Assembly (NCBI GenBank): GCA_916610825.1
Contig: OU744446.1
Span: 19,641,959 to 19,705,958, forward strand
Origin: Haliclystus octoradiatus
Taxonomy: Eukaryota; Cnidaria; Staurozoa; Stauromedusae; Haliclystidae
Direction of reading: 5' to 3'
Length of the DNA stretch: 64,000 nt
Shown here: piece by piece, positions 35,825-47,904 of the stretch
Layout: each line of letters begins with the position of its first letter
Position numbering within the stretch: the stretch's first letter is position 1
Notes under the pieces: model-generated
What the model saw: only the letters and a program-made list of their open reading frames with translations
Database searches by the model: none
What the model was told of the DNA's origin: nothing
Made by a program: the position numbers and the translations under genes

Positions 35825-38800
35825 ATGGCTACGGATTCGAAAGGCAAACGTATTATCAAAGCAGCCAAGCGCAATAAATTACTTCTAGCGATTATATTTG
35901 GGGCAATCTTCGGATTCATTCTGGGTGCAGTATTAAACCCTCACTTTCAATCCTTAAAGGAACCTAACAAAACCACTGCGATCATACTTATTGGCTTTCT
36001 TGGTGAATTATTTTTAAGATCATTGAAACTCATTATTTTGCCATTGATCGTTTCTAGTCTGATTGTTGGATTAGCGACACTGGACCCACAAACATCAGGT
36101 AAATTGGGCCTTCGTGCAGTTATTTATTATCTTACAACGACAGTGGCAGCAGTTATTCTTGGCATTGTTTTGGTATCAGTAATACAGCCAGGTGGAAATG
36201 TAACTAATTCAAATTTTGAAAAGAAAGTTGAACAAGTTGTCAGTCCACTTAACTCTTTTCTTGATATTCTCAGGTAAGGGCTCACCATGATTTGCTGTTT
36301 TGTTTTCTATCATTCTGAACGATGTGCAATTAATGACATAATTAATCCATGCCACGTCAATCAATGGTGTAGATAATATATTATTCATTTCAATCCTCTG
36401 TTGTAGCACAGTTACTTATTTCCCCAATGTCAAACATTCTTTTGTATTGAAATTACTTGCACGTACTCAAATCATATAAGTTTTGGTCTATTACATCTCT
36501 TGTTTGATCACGCTCTCAAATTTGCCGCCTTTTGCTAAATCACTATTAACTGAATTCCCTGGAGATACCCCAAATATTTTTTTGAAAAGCTGGGACTCGT
36601 ACCCGTAAAAAAAAATGAGAAAAAGATTTTAGCAAACAAAGGAATTAATTTTGCTTGAAATGAAAATGCGCGCAATGTTCAAAAGTAAAATTATACTTCA
36701 ACATTTTTTTTGATGAAGCATTCCCTAAAATATTTTTGTCTGAAGTTTACAAAAGCTACCCTCTAATATTTGAATGTCCCCTTACACCAAAAGCATGAAA
36801 GTTACTCCCAAGATACATATATGAAATTACAAGTAATTAGCCATAAATTATGACCAGGGTCAACCCATATAAAACATATTTGCTTGTCTGACCGTGACCA
36901 CATGGATAGCTACTATTAATATGAAAACAGTTGAAAGAAAGAATGGATCGTTTCAATGCAAATTGCATAACTAATTATATCATGTTTAATTGCAGAAGTT
37001 TGATTCCTGAAAATATCATTGCAGCTGCAGTAAACCAGGTAAATTATGCAAGAGAAAGACAATCATGCATACGTATTCCTATCACTATAGTGTGGTTATA
37101 TAAGGCTGAGTGAAGTCCATCATCCCACTTTAAGTTCGGTTATATTCAATTCCTTGGATGTAAGTGATCCCGTATGGTCTAGTGGTTAGGATGATCTCTG
37201 GTTTGTACCCAGGTGGCCGGGGTTTGATTCCCCGCACGGTAGGATGTGCATGTTTTGTTTATATGAATCAAGGTATATCTCTACATCCTACCACAGGCAA
37301 TAGTACCAAAAATTCTGTAACTGAGAAAGAATTGGAAGAGTCACTTGAAATTCTAAAATCATCTATCTGGGCGCCTTCAGTCTGAATATGGTCAACTGAG
37401 TTATTATGTTTCAATGACGTCATCAACTTTCACTCTTGTCTTTTTGCAGATGGGTTATCGTCCCCCTGTCAAACACAATTATACTCACTTTCATAAACTG
37501 CTCATGAACAGTCTACAGCTTTATATAATGTTAGTATGAAACCACTCATTAAAAATAGATCATTTAAGGTTCATTAACTTTTTATGGATTGTTCATGAAC
37601 CGTTATTGTTGAGGACATTTATTCGGAAATATGTTCATCATATAAATTATAAATGCCATATTTAGTAGATTTCAAACATTTGGCTTATCCACGCCCTGAT
37701 CTCTTCTGTGCACCACGTGGTATAATTGATAAGCTGTCACTAACAACATATTTTCAACTAAGACTTAATTTAAATCAATGTAAATGATGCTATATATCCT
37801 ATTGGTGCTATTTTACTAAAACTCTCATTAATGTGCAGATGATATCCAAGTTTTTATAACTTTTCAACATTCAGTTAACGAGGAACTTCAATCTGGCATC
37901 AGAAAAATTGAAACATGTTCTGATATAGACAATTGGATGTCTATCAACAATTGCTGAAATCGGATAAAAGCAAAACTGAGATACTGCATACTAGTTCTTG
38001 ATTTCGTCATGAACCTTTTTTTATATATTATTTAATTGTTGGTGAGTCCATCAATCAAAGTCATCTGCACGAAATACTGTTGTTTTCTATTTGACAAGGA
38101 ATTTCCAATTACTAAACAGATCAATACGGTATGAAATAATCCGGGGAAATAATCTTTTTACCATCTATGCCAAATTTCTTAAATCAGAAAGTACCTTAAT
38201 TTATATACTGCAAAGATTTTAGTTCATGCTATTATATTGTCCAAAATCGATAACTGCAACTTTTATATTAATTTGTTTTGCCTGAAAACGTGTTTAAATT
38301 CTGCAGAAATTACAACGCATTCAAAAATGCAGACGCAAGACTAATTACATTCACCCGATAATTTGATAATACTAAACCTATTTAATATGAACTGGCTTCT
38401 AGGACAAATAAGGAATTCAATATTTTTCTACTAACTTCTAAAATCCTTATACATGGCCTTGCACATAAAGATTTACACGAACTACTGGTTGAATACGGTA
38501 TAGCCCTAGAAAATGTCTAATATCATCATTTGGTAATTTATTACCAGTTCTGTATTCTAATACGAAATCATGTGACAGATCATTCTATGTTGCTGCTACG
38601 GTTTTATGGGACAATAAGTCAAAATACCTGCATGCTTGTCAATCATTGCATATATATATATATATCCCGATATATATCCAAGAGAAAGCTGAAATACTAT
38701 TTTTGTTATCGGCAATTGTTCAACGCAAAATTGTATCTGTCCATAACCATTTCATCGATAAGTATCAGATATAGATGATCTTTTGTATTTCTGCAGGGTA

Positions 38801-41422
38801 AAACAATCATCACAGAAGTGATCGAAAGGAAGAACATTACCCTACCAACGACAGACATCCCACAATTAATAACAATAACATCATTATCACAGAACGACAC
38901 AAATGTAACACAAGCCATCCAATCGAACCAAAATGAGACATTCGAAACATTGCTTCGGCGTTATAAATTACCAGGTGATTATGTATACTCTCATCAAGCC
39001 AACTTTCTCGGTATTATCTCCTTTACTATTGTCTTTGCAATTATACTTGGTACGATGCCAAAACAGTCCGGTCCCCTTGTGGCGATTGTCAATGTCATCA
39101 ATCTGGCCATCATGAAGCTTGTTTCTATAGCAATGATGTGAGTGTCATAATTATATTATGTATATGGTCTAATATAACGTAACTAATCATTGGTAGATAA
39201 TTCGGACATCTTATTTATGCAATTTATTTTGACGACATTATATAGGAACTATTCCTTCCATGTTGCGTGACTGGGTGCGGTTTGCAGGATTGATTTTTGT
39301 AATATGAAAGTATAATTGCATCGAATGCAGCAGTATTCATGTATCTAGAGTTTATATGTAGTTATTCAGATCTACTTCCGGTCCCGCCGTCACTCTTACA
39401 GTTGAATGCAGCATATCTGTTAAAAGATCCCATCTTACTATTGTTAAACGTCATTTGAAGTTATAGTCTTTGCTTTTGATTATTTAGATGCGCACCAGTT
39501 GGTATTTGCAGCCTCGTAGCAGCAAGATTGTGTGAAATGCCCAATATGAATGAAACATTTGTTAGCCTTGGTCTCTTTATTGTCACAGTTTGCCTTGGAA
39601 TTGGTATTCATACTTTAATTGTTTTGCCCATTGGCTACTTCTTAATCGTAAGGCGAAACCCTTTTAGATTCATGCAAGGATTGGCCGATGCCATGGTTAC
39701 TGCATTTGGAACGGATTCAAGGTAACCGTGATAATAGACTCTGGCTCTATACGCCAACCTTCATGTAGCCTGATATTGACAATGCCGTATCATTATTTTA
39801 ATTCGTTATCTTGATATGTTATAGTGCTGCTACTTTACCAGTGACATTTCGTTGCTTGGAGATGAATAATGGCATCGATACGAGAATCACACAGTTCGTA
39901 TTACCAGTTGGTGCAACAATTAACATGGATGGCACAGCTCTTTACGAGGCAGTGGCAGCCATCTTTATTGCTCAAGCAACTGGGAGGGCATTATCATTTG
40001 GAGATTACATCTCCATAAGGTGAATATATTTGATTATAAATATTGCCCTAAATGAGCTCCATGTAAATAAGCAGTATTTTATGTGCTTTTTGGATACTCA
40101 ATAAAGTTTGATGATGATGATAAGGTGAATAACGGGAATATCTGATTAGTCATAGCCTATATAGGATACCTGCATTAAGATATGAACAGAAATTCATGCA
40201 AATTAGTAGTCCAATGTATCTGAATAATGCCGCGTATATTTCAGAGTCTCAATGGATATCCATCTTGAATTATATTATATGTATACATTTAGCAGGCAAC
40301 CGATGATAGCTATACTGACTATATTAAATGGAAAATGTGGGACATATCTTCACAATCCACGTGGATAATGCCTACACACATTTTTGCACTAAATCAATTT
40401 AAAATAAATTAAATATCTATATCTTTCAGTCTCACATCAACGCTAGCCTCGATTGGTGCTGCATCTGTTCCACATGCTGGCCTCGTGACCATGCTAATAG
40501 TTTTGGAAACTGTTGGATTGCCGACTGATCTGATTGGCTTAATTTATGCTGTTGACTGGTTTTTGTAAGTCTAAATCCAATACATAAACAAATTACTGTG
40601 GTTCATTGAAAAGAGCCGCACATTATAAAACAAAACAGATTTACTTACGTTCAGATTAAAAGATGTGCTCTACAGAATAATAAAAACTTTCTGATTTGAG
40701 AATGTCTGTTGAATTTTTGAATCACTCCGTTCTTTTATTTATATTGTGTGTTGTACAGTGGCTCAACTAGATTTAATCATCTATTCACACACAAATTAAC
40801 ATAACTAACAAATAAACTAAATAAGCTGCTCTGTTATTCTGGAACACCGATCAACAACATAGTGCATATATGTATGCATTGGATTATAAATCTCTGTAAA
40901 TGAGATTATTGATCTGTTGAGTTAAGTTATCCTTCATTTGAAGAGGTCACCTTATATAACATCTAGAAAATAATGTACTATTATTTAGAGATCATCTGTT
41001 GTTTGAGATATAATTATGCTCCATTGATCACAATCTTGACGAAATTACCCGTGAAAATATTTACATATAAACAGAGTCAAATATTTAAACTAGCAAGGCA
41101 ATGAGTCATCCCTAAAGAATTATAAACATGTATAGATATCAGCAAGGCTGCGTGTAAACGTAACTATTTGCAAAACCAATGCTCCCATCTCTCAACCCGC
41201 AAAGTAGAACGCCTTAAGTATGCGAAACCCGTCGCAATGACCATAATGTGACAAATGAGTTTATGATTTTTCTATATCTTATTTGATAGGGATAGACTGA
41301 GAACTATGGCAAACGTCATGGGGGACAGTCTAGGTGCAGGAATAGTGCAACATTTATCCAAGAAAGATCTCCAAGCAGTAGATATCGTACATGAAATGAA
41401 CGAAAGAGATCGAATGGTTTGA
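35825..41422 (+). CDS. Excitatory amino acid (glutamate) transporter, SLC1 family, 7 exons, 509 aa
   Basis: Exons: 35825-36273, 36996-37038, 38797-39137, 39488-39721, 39825-40019, 40430-40564, 41290-41422. They total 1530 nt, all GT-AG with matching phases. The protein has the SLC1 fold: TM1-3 in exon 1 ([36 protein letters not shown]), an extracellular loop with several N-glycosylation sites (NVT, NIT, NET) in exon 3, the HP1 loop [17 protein letters not shown] (352-368), NMDGTALYE (389-397) in TM7, and the TM8 pattern AVDWFLDRLRT followed by [12 protein letters not shown]. The family clears glutamate or aspartate by co-transport with sodium. HP1 is normally SSSSATLP; here two serines are D and A. 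The second exon is only 43 bp. Intron 2 holds a SINE and a LINE relic. A small LINE piece sits directly after the exon 5 donor. The start is the only ATG upstream of TM1 in this frame with a basic N-terminus. Confidence 0.92.
37165..37525 (+). repeat. Right copy of the inverted SINE-like repeat
   Basis: Includes the tRNA-like head (37168-37241), body and a distal part ending CATAAACTGCTCATGAACAG. It is the reverse complement of the repeat at 32298-33190. It lies in EAAT intron 2. Confidence 0.75.
37168..37241 (+). tRNA. Decayed tRNA-Glu-like SINE head
   Basis: TCCCGTATGGTCTAGTGGTT, then an anticodon-loop region TTTGTAC (changed from TTTTCAC), the T arm CGGGGTTTGATTCCCCG and the acceptor remnant CACGGTA. 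Mismatches in the acceptor stem and a changed anticodon make it a pseudo-tRNA. Confidence 0.6.
37835..38640 (+). pseudogene. Jockey/Rex-like LINE relic (RT C-terminal part)
   Basis: Broken frames read [58 protein letters not shown] and [16 protein letters not shown]. This is the familiar order of non-LTR RT sequence from the catalytic box to the ORF end. Many stops and frameshifts; old. Located in EAAT intron 2, same strand as the gene. Confidence 0.7.
40027..40119 (+). mobile_element. 93-bp LINE/SINE 3' end with TGATGATG tail, flanked by 12-bp duplication
   Basis: The insert ends ACTCAATAAAGTTTGATGATG with further TGATG units. ATAAGGTGAATA occurs on both sides (40015-40026 and 40120-40131). 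The left copy contains the donor site of EAAT exon 5 (exon end at 40019). Confidence 0.85.
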
Positions 41423-43745
41423 TTGGAATCTATATTAGCAATTATATATTTTAAATATATTGAGATTGTACAGTGATCATATATGTTAATTAGGGATAGA
41501 TTGATTGTATTTACTATCATATCTACAACCTCATGAACTATATATAGAAACCGTCATTGGTTGTATAATAGTTCAATGAGTGATTTGTTGATGTTTTTTA
41601 ATTCACAAAATCAGGAATTAATACATATAATGATATAAGTAACAAAATTAAGTATAAGGTGACAAGGAAAAACATGGATTAAGTAATAAATAATTAGTTG
41701 ACTATTGCTATGTTATAGGTTGTGGCCACTGACGTTCATATTAAAATTCATGTATGATCTTCACTGGGCGCTCCGATAGGTCTATAGAAGTCAGATGGGA
41801 TGTAGGATGCGCTTGACAGTTGAATAAATTGAGAACATCACGAGGAATTGTCGAGGCAATCGCTGCAGTGATTAGTTATAGATGCATCAAGCTTGACTCT
41901 ATAGTTGTTAAGGTGGCAATGACCGGAGCGGAGTTGAGCTGGCATTGTGTGTTGTGGTCTTGTAAGTGATTGTTCCTGTATGCTATAATTGGTTGCGGTG
42001 CGGAGGGTAGTACTTTGTTAGGACTTTGATATTCGATAGTTTGGTCAACAAAATAAGTGTGTATATGTTATTCAAAAAGAGAATATGTAACCGATTCAGG
42101 AAAAGGGATCCTGTCATAAGGGGACTCGTTACCTGATATATGCTCAAGGACAAATATTAATGTATGATACCCACGGCCGTAATTACACGAATCTGATATT
42201 TTTCAATTTTGCCTGGAAAAAGATGTGGTATTTGCATCCTTTGGGAGCTTCGTACAAAGATAGATATTGACCACAGAATACGTGCTACTATAAATTGTCA
42301 GCGAGTTGTAGACTATGGTTGCATACTGTATAGGGCAGCGGGCGCTATAGATGACACGAGTTGTAATCATCAAACCATAAAATCTATTCATTGTAATTGC
42401 CTACAGTATCTCTCGAATTCCATCCACAAGTAGACCTATCAATTGCAATCGGTGTCCTAATTTTCTAGGTCGTAAGATGTCTTGTTCTGAAAGTGAAATC
42501 TTTGTCAACCTACTTTTACACGGCTTGTGTGTATATATCTATAAACATTTTTTCATCAAACCTGCTCACAGAGTCACCGACCTTGCTTCTGGAAGGCTAT
42601 ATGGGCACGGTTGTACTTTCCCCTGCTAACAATGTCCTATTGTCACTATTTTCACTCGTCTTTGTTTCGACATTCATAACAAATATTTGATCGTGAAAGA
42701 ACTTACGTCTATACAATTGAATTTCAGCCGTGTAGCAAGCCAGATTACATCATTATACCATCTGGATCGCAACTTAGCTTTCACGAAAAGCAACATTATT
42801 TCAAAAATATATCACATGCAAAATTATTCCTACAGTAAGTGCAAATAATTTCCTATAATAAATGTATTAACTCTTGCAGGTTTTACCGAAAATAAACTGT
42901 ATGAATGTTATTATGGGCAATTATGGTGACTAATATAGTGGACACAAATGCACACACTTTACTCGCCATGCAGGATCATTTTCCATCAATATATTTTGCA
43001 GCGTTTGCTGGTGGGCATACTTTTTATATTTAGATCTAACTTTCTGGAATAGTTGACTTGAAGGGCCCTTTCGCATTCTCAAAATTTGAAAAAAGTTCAG
43101 AATCCAGACTGATTTATATTAATAGCTAATGCGCACTAAAAATAGAATGATGTCACTGTCTACTTTCGGTTTCCCCCAACCTATTAAGATCAAACAAAGT
43201 CCGCAAAATGGTAGCATGCCTTCTCAAAATCTCAGAATTAACTCAGAGCCTGCTCAAACGACACAGTGTTCTTCATTTCAAAGCCTGACATTGATTAATT
43301 GCTTTCAATGATTGACTATAGATTTCAATAGAATATGATTGTCATCATTTTGAATTGATGCCTCAACTTTAAGCCATGTGGTTGAATATTTGGATTCTAA
43401 AGGTCAACCTGCATGATCATGGGCATGATCATGTCATACAGTCATGATGATCAAGCTAGCATAGGTAAGTTGAAGTTGGTGTCCATCGATCGGTCGTCGA
43501 TTCATTAATATATTGTACACAAATGAAATGTATTCAAGTTGGAATCAGACTGTTCGTCTCAGGAATTTAGGCGTTAGAGTGAATAAAGCATGTCAGTATT
43601 TCTTCTGTAAATTAAGATTGCTGAATGCATAATCATATCAATCATTCAGTTGTACCTCAACGAGTTAGCAATGCATGCACATTATGAACGATACGGAAAC
43701 ATTATTGAAGCATAAATAATGATAATATTAAATTAATATCATTTA
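41423..43745. other. EAAT 3' flank and intergenic DNA
   Basis: No further gene was recognised. Short frames at 42203-42433, 42493-42690 and 43129-43311 lack motifs. Near 43413-43455 there are clustered TGATCATG-like palindromes. Confidence 0.35.
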
Positions 43746-43826
43746 ACGACGATACCAGGACTCGGACCAAGATAACACAGGACGCTAGTCAGATGCATTA
43801 ACCGCTACGCTTGTCCGATGAAATCT
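43746..43826 (-). repeat. tRNA-like sequence, degenerate
   Basis: The minus strand has an A-box-like GCGTAGCGGTTAATGC and a B-box-like GGTCCGAGTCC at about tRNA spacing, with flanks GACAAGC and GTCGTTA that do not pair well. Probably a tRNA pseudogene or SINE head. Confidence 0.4.
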
Positions 43827-44580
43827 TTATGTCACAGAAGCATTTAACATCGACCGGGTTGTATCACGTGACTGGACCCATCAAGACCCTGCCAAATTTT
43901 GGATCTTTTGATGGTGCTGCAGAACTGGTAGTTCCTGTTGTACCTCGTCTGCTCTGCTGTTGATAAAATGTGCCGTCCATGGCAGAATGCTATAAGCAGG
44001 CTAGCTTCCAAGTAATGTGCATTTGCACGTCCGTAGACTGAAGTAGTTCCAAGCCATTCGATATTTATTCTAATCATAAGTCATAATGATGGAAACCTAT
44101 TAAAGGTTACTCAGTCTTTGGTAGGCCTATAAATCGAGAGTTTTCATCATTTTCTCCTGGCCGAGATCCTGGAGGTGGCACAGCAGTTTTTGTTGACGTT
44201 AGACTGTAATTAATCAGAATCTTGGGCGTGGCCTTGCCATACTCTGCAGACTGACATTTATGATTAATTTATTAATACAATACATCCTTCCTTCAAAAGA
44301 AGAAACAAAGCATAGTCATTCAGATCATAACAACTTCAGGATTCACAATGTTTTTTTTCGAGGAATAACTCACAATTTATAAAGGCTGTGATGGATCCGA
44401 CCTGCGATTTTAGGCTACTAGGAATAATTGTTCTAATATTTATGAGAATACTGCTCAGACCTTTAGTCCTAAACAGACCTAATGTGTATGGTAACATGAA
44501 TTTGGTAATCCTGCTGACCAAAATGTCATTATGTTCATGAAGTATTCATGAAATTCTCTGCAGGCGCACCTGCAAGAGTG
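43827..44580. other. Intergenic DNA left of the Ty3 element
   Basis: Contains TTCATGAA motifs at about 44535-44552 next to CTGCAGGCGCACCTGCA, related to the GTTCATGAAC repeat family. The Ty3 element begins directly after it. Confidence 0.35.
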
Positions 44581-44904
44581 TGTAGGAACCTTCCCGAACC
44601 CTCTTGACATTCTAGAACATAGGATAACCTATATGACTCATATAATGACAATGCATGATCTATAGGCCTAATTATAACGCATGATCTATAATGACAGCGC
44701 ATAATCTAGAAGTTTCTAGCTTTCTTTTATAACACTATAAATACAGCAAACGTAGAATATAAATTATCTTATTATCTTTAAACTAACTTACTATCAACAT
44801 ATCAACTTGGAGTTAATATTATTATTCATAATAAGAAATATATAAATCAATTCAACCTACGTTGTTATTATTATTTCTTCAACATAATTCTACAGTTCTC
44901 ATCA
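44581..44904 (+). repeat. 5' LTR of Ty3 element
   Basis: 324 bp, TG...CA ends. A TATAAAT lies at about 44737. Compared with the 3' LTR it has about 45 extra bases around 44660-44705 (repeats of ATGATCTATA). Confidence 0.92.
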
Positions 44905-44997
44905 ATTGGTCCGTCGAATTTCTGGAGATTTCTGGAGAAACACGTGCTATTTTTTTATTATTACATCCAACATTCTACATATACGTTTCATTTATCA

Positions 44998-45857
44998 TGC
45001 CTGAGAATCAAGAACAACCACAGCAAGTTGATAATGCCAACGCCATTGAACAACAAAACACACAAGTAGGACGCATCTCAGTCAAAGTCTCACCATTTTA
45101 TCGTAACAATTCTGCTGCTTGGTTTCGTCAACTGGAAAGCCAATTCACTCTTGCTGGAATCATCAGAACAGATACTAAATTTCACTACTTGGTGTCCCAT
45201 TTACCAGAAGACATCGCTGCTTTGGCTTTGACAGATGAAATGGCGTCTGATGCTACTCTCAAAACAAGCGTCTTACAACTTACAAAAATCAAAACAACAG
45301 CGAATTAATGAACTCTTGGGGATATGCAATCTTGGTTGAGATAAACCGTCCATTTTTTACTAAAGCTATCATTGAAGATTGAGCAGTGCCAATTAACGGC
45401 AGACGACGAATTACTAAAAACACAATTATTGAGATGTTTACCAGATCAACTTCGTTTGCCATTGAGCGGTTTCAGCAGCCAAACTTCAAAACAACTCGCT
45501 GAAATCACCGATACAATGTTAAGTCTTCATAACCAAAATGCAACCAACACTATCCGTTATCCACCACCACAATCTTCTAATCAACCCACTCAGCAAAGTC
45601 GAATATCTCTATCATCGCTAGAACTTCCATGTAGTATACGAGTGTTTCATTCAAAACAGCAGCCGAGAATTTGCCGATCACATTTATTTTATGGCCGAGA
45701 CGCAAAATACTGCAAACCATGGTGTCCCTTTCCACATTCCAATGATCACCAACCAACCATGATGGCAAACAATGGTAGAACCCCACGCACATCACGTGAC
45801 TCATCGCCTGTCCGGTCGTCGAATGCAGAAAGTCGCCAACAACAGGGAAACGCCTAA
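44998..45857 (+). pseudogene. Ty3 gag, frameshifted
   Basis: Starts MPENQEQPQQ with WFRQLESQFTLAGI (capsid-like) and LPEDIAALAL. The frame breaks at about 45300-45370 and resumes as CQLTADDELLKTQLLRCLPD. A nucleocapsid-like CRSHLFYGRDAKYCKPWCPF (C-x2-H-x8-C-x3-C type) is near 45678-45740. Confidence 0.8.
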
Positions 45858-45895
45858 GCGCTGTCATAGCGACTGTACATGACAGTGCCATTTCT

Positions 45896-47235
45896 ATGAC
45901 AGTCAAACAATGTCTCGAACTTGGTGTAAAACTGGATTACACGTACTATAAATTTCTTGTTGACACTGGAGCTGCCTGTTCTATAATTCCACCACACTTA
46001 CTTAGTCACATAATCGAAGAAACTGGAATTCAATTGGTTACTGCCACTGGTGCCTCTATTCCTGTTTCTGGGGAAGTTCAATTGGAAATATCAATTAAGG
46101 CTTACGCCGATCATTTCAATGGACTTTTTTAGTTGCTAATGTCACTCAACCTCTACTTGGATACGATTTTTTGTCACAGTATGGCCTGATTGTCGATTGC
46201 CGAAATAGACGTCTAAGAGATCCACTAACTAAATTCCGTACATCATGCCTGGCCATCAGTTCAATTCAACCTCATCAATTACTACTACGACCTGAATCTA
46301 CACCTGCTTCCATACAGTCCATGGCACAAAACTACAAAGATATCTTTGGTGTCCCATTGGCTGTCACTGGTCCCTCACATCAACATCATTATATGTACCT
46401 CACAACACTGTTCATGTCATCGATACTGGAAATAATCAGCCAAATCATGCCAACTCCTGCAAAGCTGAAATATGCTCAAGAAGAATTTCAAAAGTTATTG
46501 TCAACTGATGTCATTTGTCCCTCATCAAGTTCCTGGGCGTCGCCTCTCCACATGGTCCTGAATAACAAAGATGGTCAACCCACCTCAGAATAGTGTCCAT
46601 GTGGTGTTAATCGTGCCCTCAATCGTCTTACAAAGTGTGACTCTTACCTTCTACCTCACATTCAATGTTTGACTCGTTCTCTTCATGGTTCATCAATTTT
46701 CACCAAGCTCGACCTAGCCAAAGCCTACCATCAAATACCTGTTTCAAAAGAAGACATTCAAAAGACCGAAATCATCACATCATTTGGCTTTTTTGAGTAC
46801 ACCTGTATGCCTTCTGGTATTCAACCATCATCATCCAAACTAAATGTCATCTGCAATTGGCCAACACCCACAAATGTCAAAGATCTTCGCAGTTTACTTG
46901 GCTTCTTAAATTTCTACCGTCGTTTTGTACCACAATATGCTGATATAATCTCACCACTTCAAGAACTTCTCACTACTTCACTACGCTCAAGCCGCAATTT
47001 TATATGGGAAATTCAACATACAACTGCCTTTGAAGTTATCAAGCGCAAACAAATCTTCTACTACATCATCCTGATCCTGAATGCACAAGCTACCAGTTGG
47101 TCGCAGATGACTCACCTCATGCCATTGGCGCAGCACTACACCAGATGACTCAAGATGGTTCTGTCCTTATTGGTATGGTCAGTAGAAAACTTTCATCAAC
47201 TCAACAACGATAAAGCACATTTGACCGTGAGTTAT
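45896..47235 (+). pseudogene. Ty3 protease and reverse transcriptase, RT active-site region deleted
   Basis: Protease: YKFLVDTGAACSIIPPHLL (catalytic DTG). A frame change near 46132 leads to the linker and RT: FGVPLAVTGPSHQHHY, ICPSSSSWASPLHMVLNNKD, a stop, CPCGVNRALN, SSIFTKLDLAKAYHQIPV and FGFFEYTCMPSG. The expected stretch with the YVDD catalytic box is absent: MPSG jumps to IQPSSSKLNVICNWPTPTNV and LLGFLNFYRRFVPQYADII. RNase H starts after about 47090 and is cut by the hAT insertion at 47242. Confidence 0.85.
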
Positions 47236-47241
47236 TGGCAG

Positions 47242-47797
47242 CAGCGCCGGATTAACATTTCAAGGCCCCTAAGCATTCTCTCTCCAAAGGGCCCTAAAAT
47301 GGACTTGGCAAACATAGAATTAGCCTCGCTTTCAAGTTATCATCTCAGTTTGAATTGTCGTAGTCACCATTTTATTTTTGTCCAAAGAAAAACGATCAAC
47401 GCAAAAATAAAATGTTGTTATTGCAGTGGTGGAATTATGGTTTTGAAGTATTTAAAAGGAATTTAAAAAGATTAAAAAAGACACAGTATTATTTGTGTTA
47501 TCAAACCCATTTTGTTTTGCTGTTTGTATTAAATTTACACCATTCAAAACAATATCGAATAATGAAAACATTTGTTGAATGTTTACTTTTGAATACTATT
47601 TTTCGAATTGTTGCTATCCGATTATCATTTGATATACTATTCAAATCAGTAGACAGTTAACCACAAAGGGCTCCAATTCTCATTATAATTGATTATTGTT
47701 TCCCTACATAAATTTTAATTTAAAATAATAAAATCTTACTAATTGATTTTTTTAAGGGCCCTTCAAAAACTTTAGCTTACGGGTTAATCCGGTGCTG
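47242..47797. mobile_element. Non-autonomous hAT element nested in Ty3 RNase H
   Basis: Ends CAGCGCCGGATTAAC and the complement of GGTTAATCCGGTGCTG are inverted repeats. The flanking 8-mers ATTGGCAG (47234-47241) and ATTGTCAG (47798-47805) differ at one base. The 556-bp body includes AAGGGCCC-like strings near both ends and a low-complexity middle without a transposase. Confidence 0.85.
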
Positions 47798-47853
47798 ATT
47801 GTCAGCCTATCTCAGCACTTTACATTTCAGAAATCTCATCACTGCCCTGCGAA

Positions 47854-47904
47854 AAAAGTTCAGGAGTTCATGAACTGCTGAACTGTTTTTCGCAGGTGTG
47901 GTCG
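47854..47904. repeat. Small palindromic insertion (CCTGCGAAAAA ends)
   Basis: CCTGCGAAAAA ... TTTTTCGCAGG forms a near-perfect hairpin with GTTCATGAAC-like sequence in the loop region. It interrupts the Ty3 RNase H reading frame just before CGRNVTLFTDHKPLSHAF. Confidence 0.7.

Noticed and set aside
45577..45906. 109-aa minus-strand frame
   Set aside because: Antisense shadow of the Ty3 gag region.
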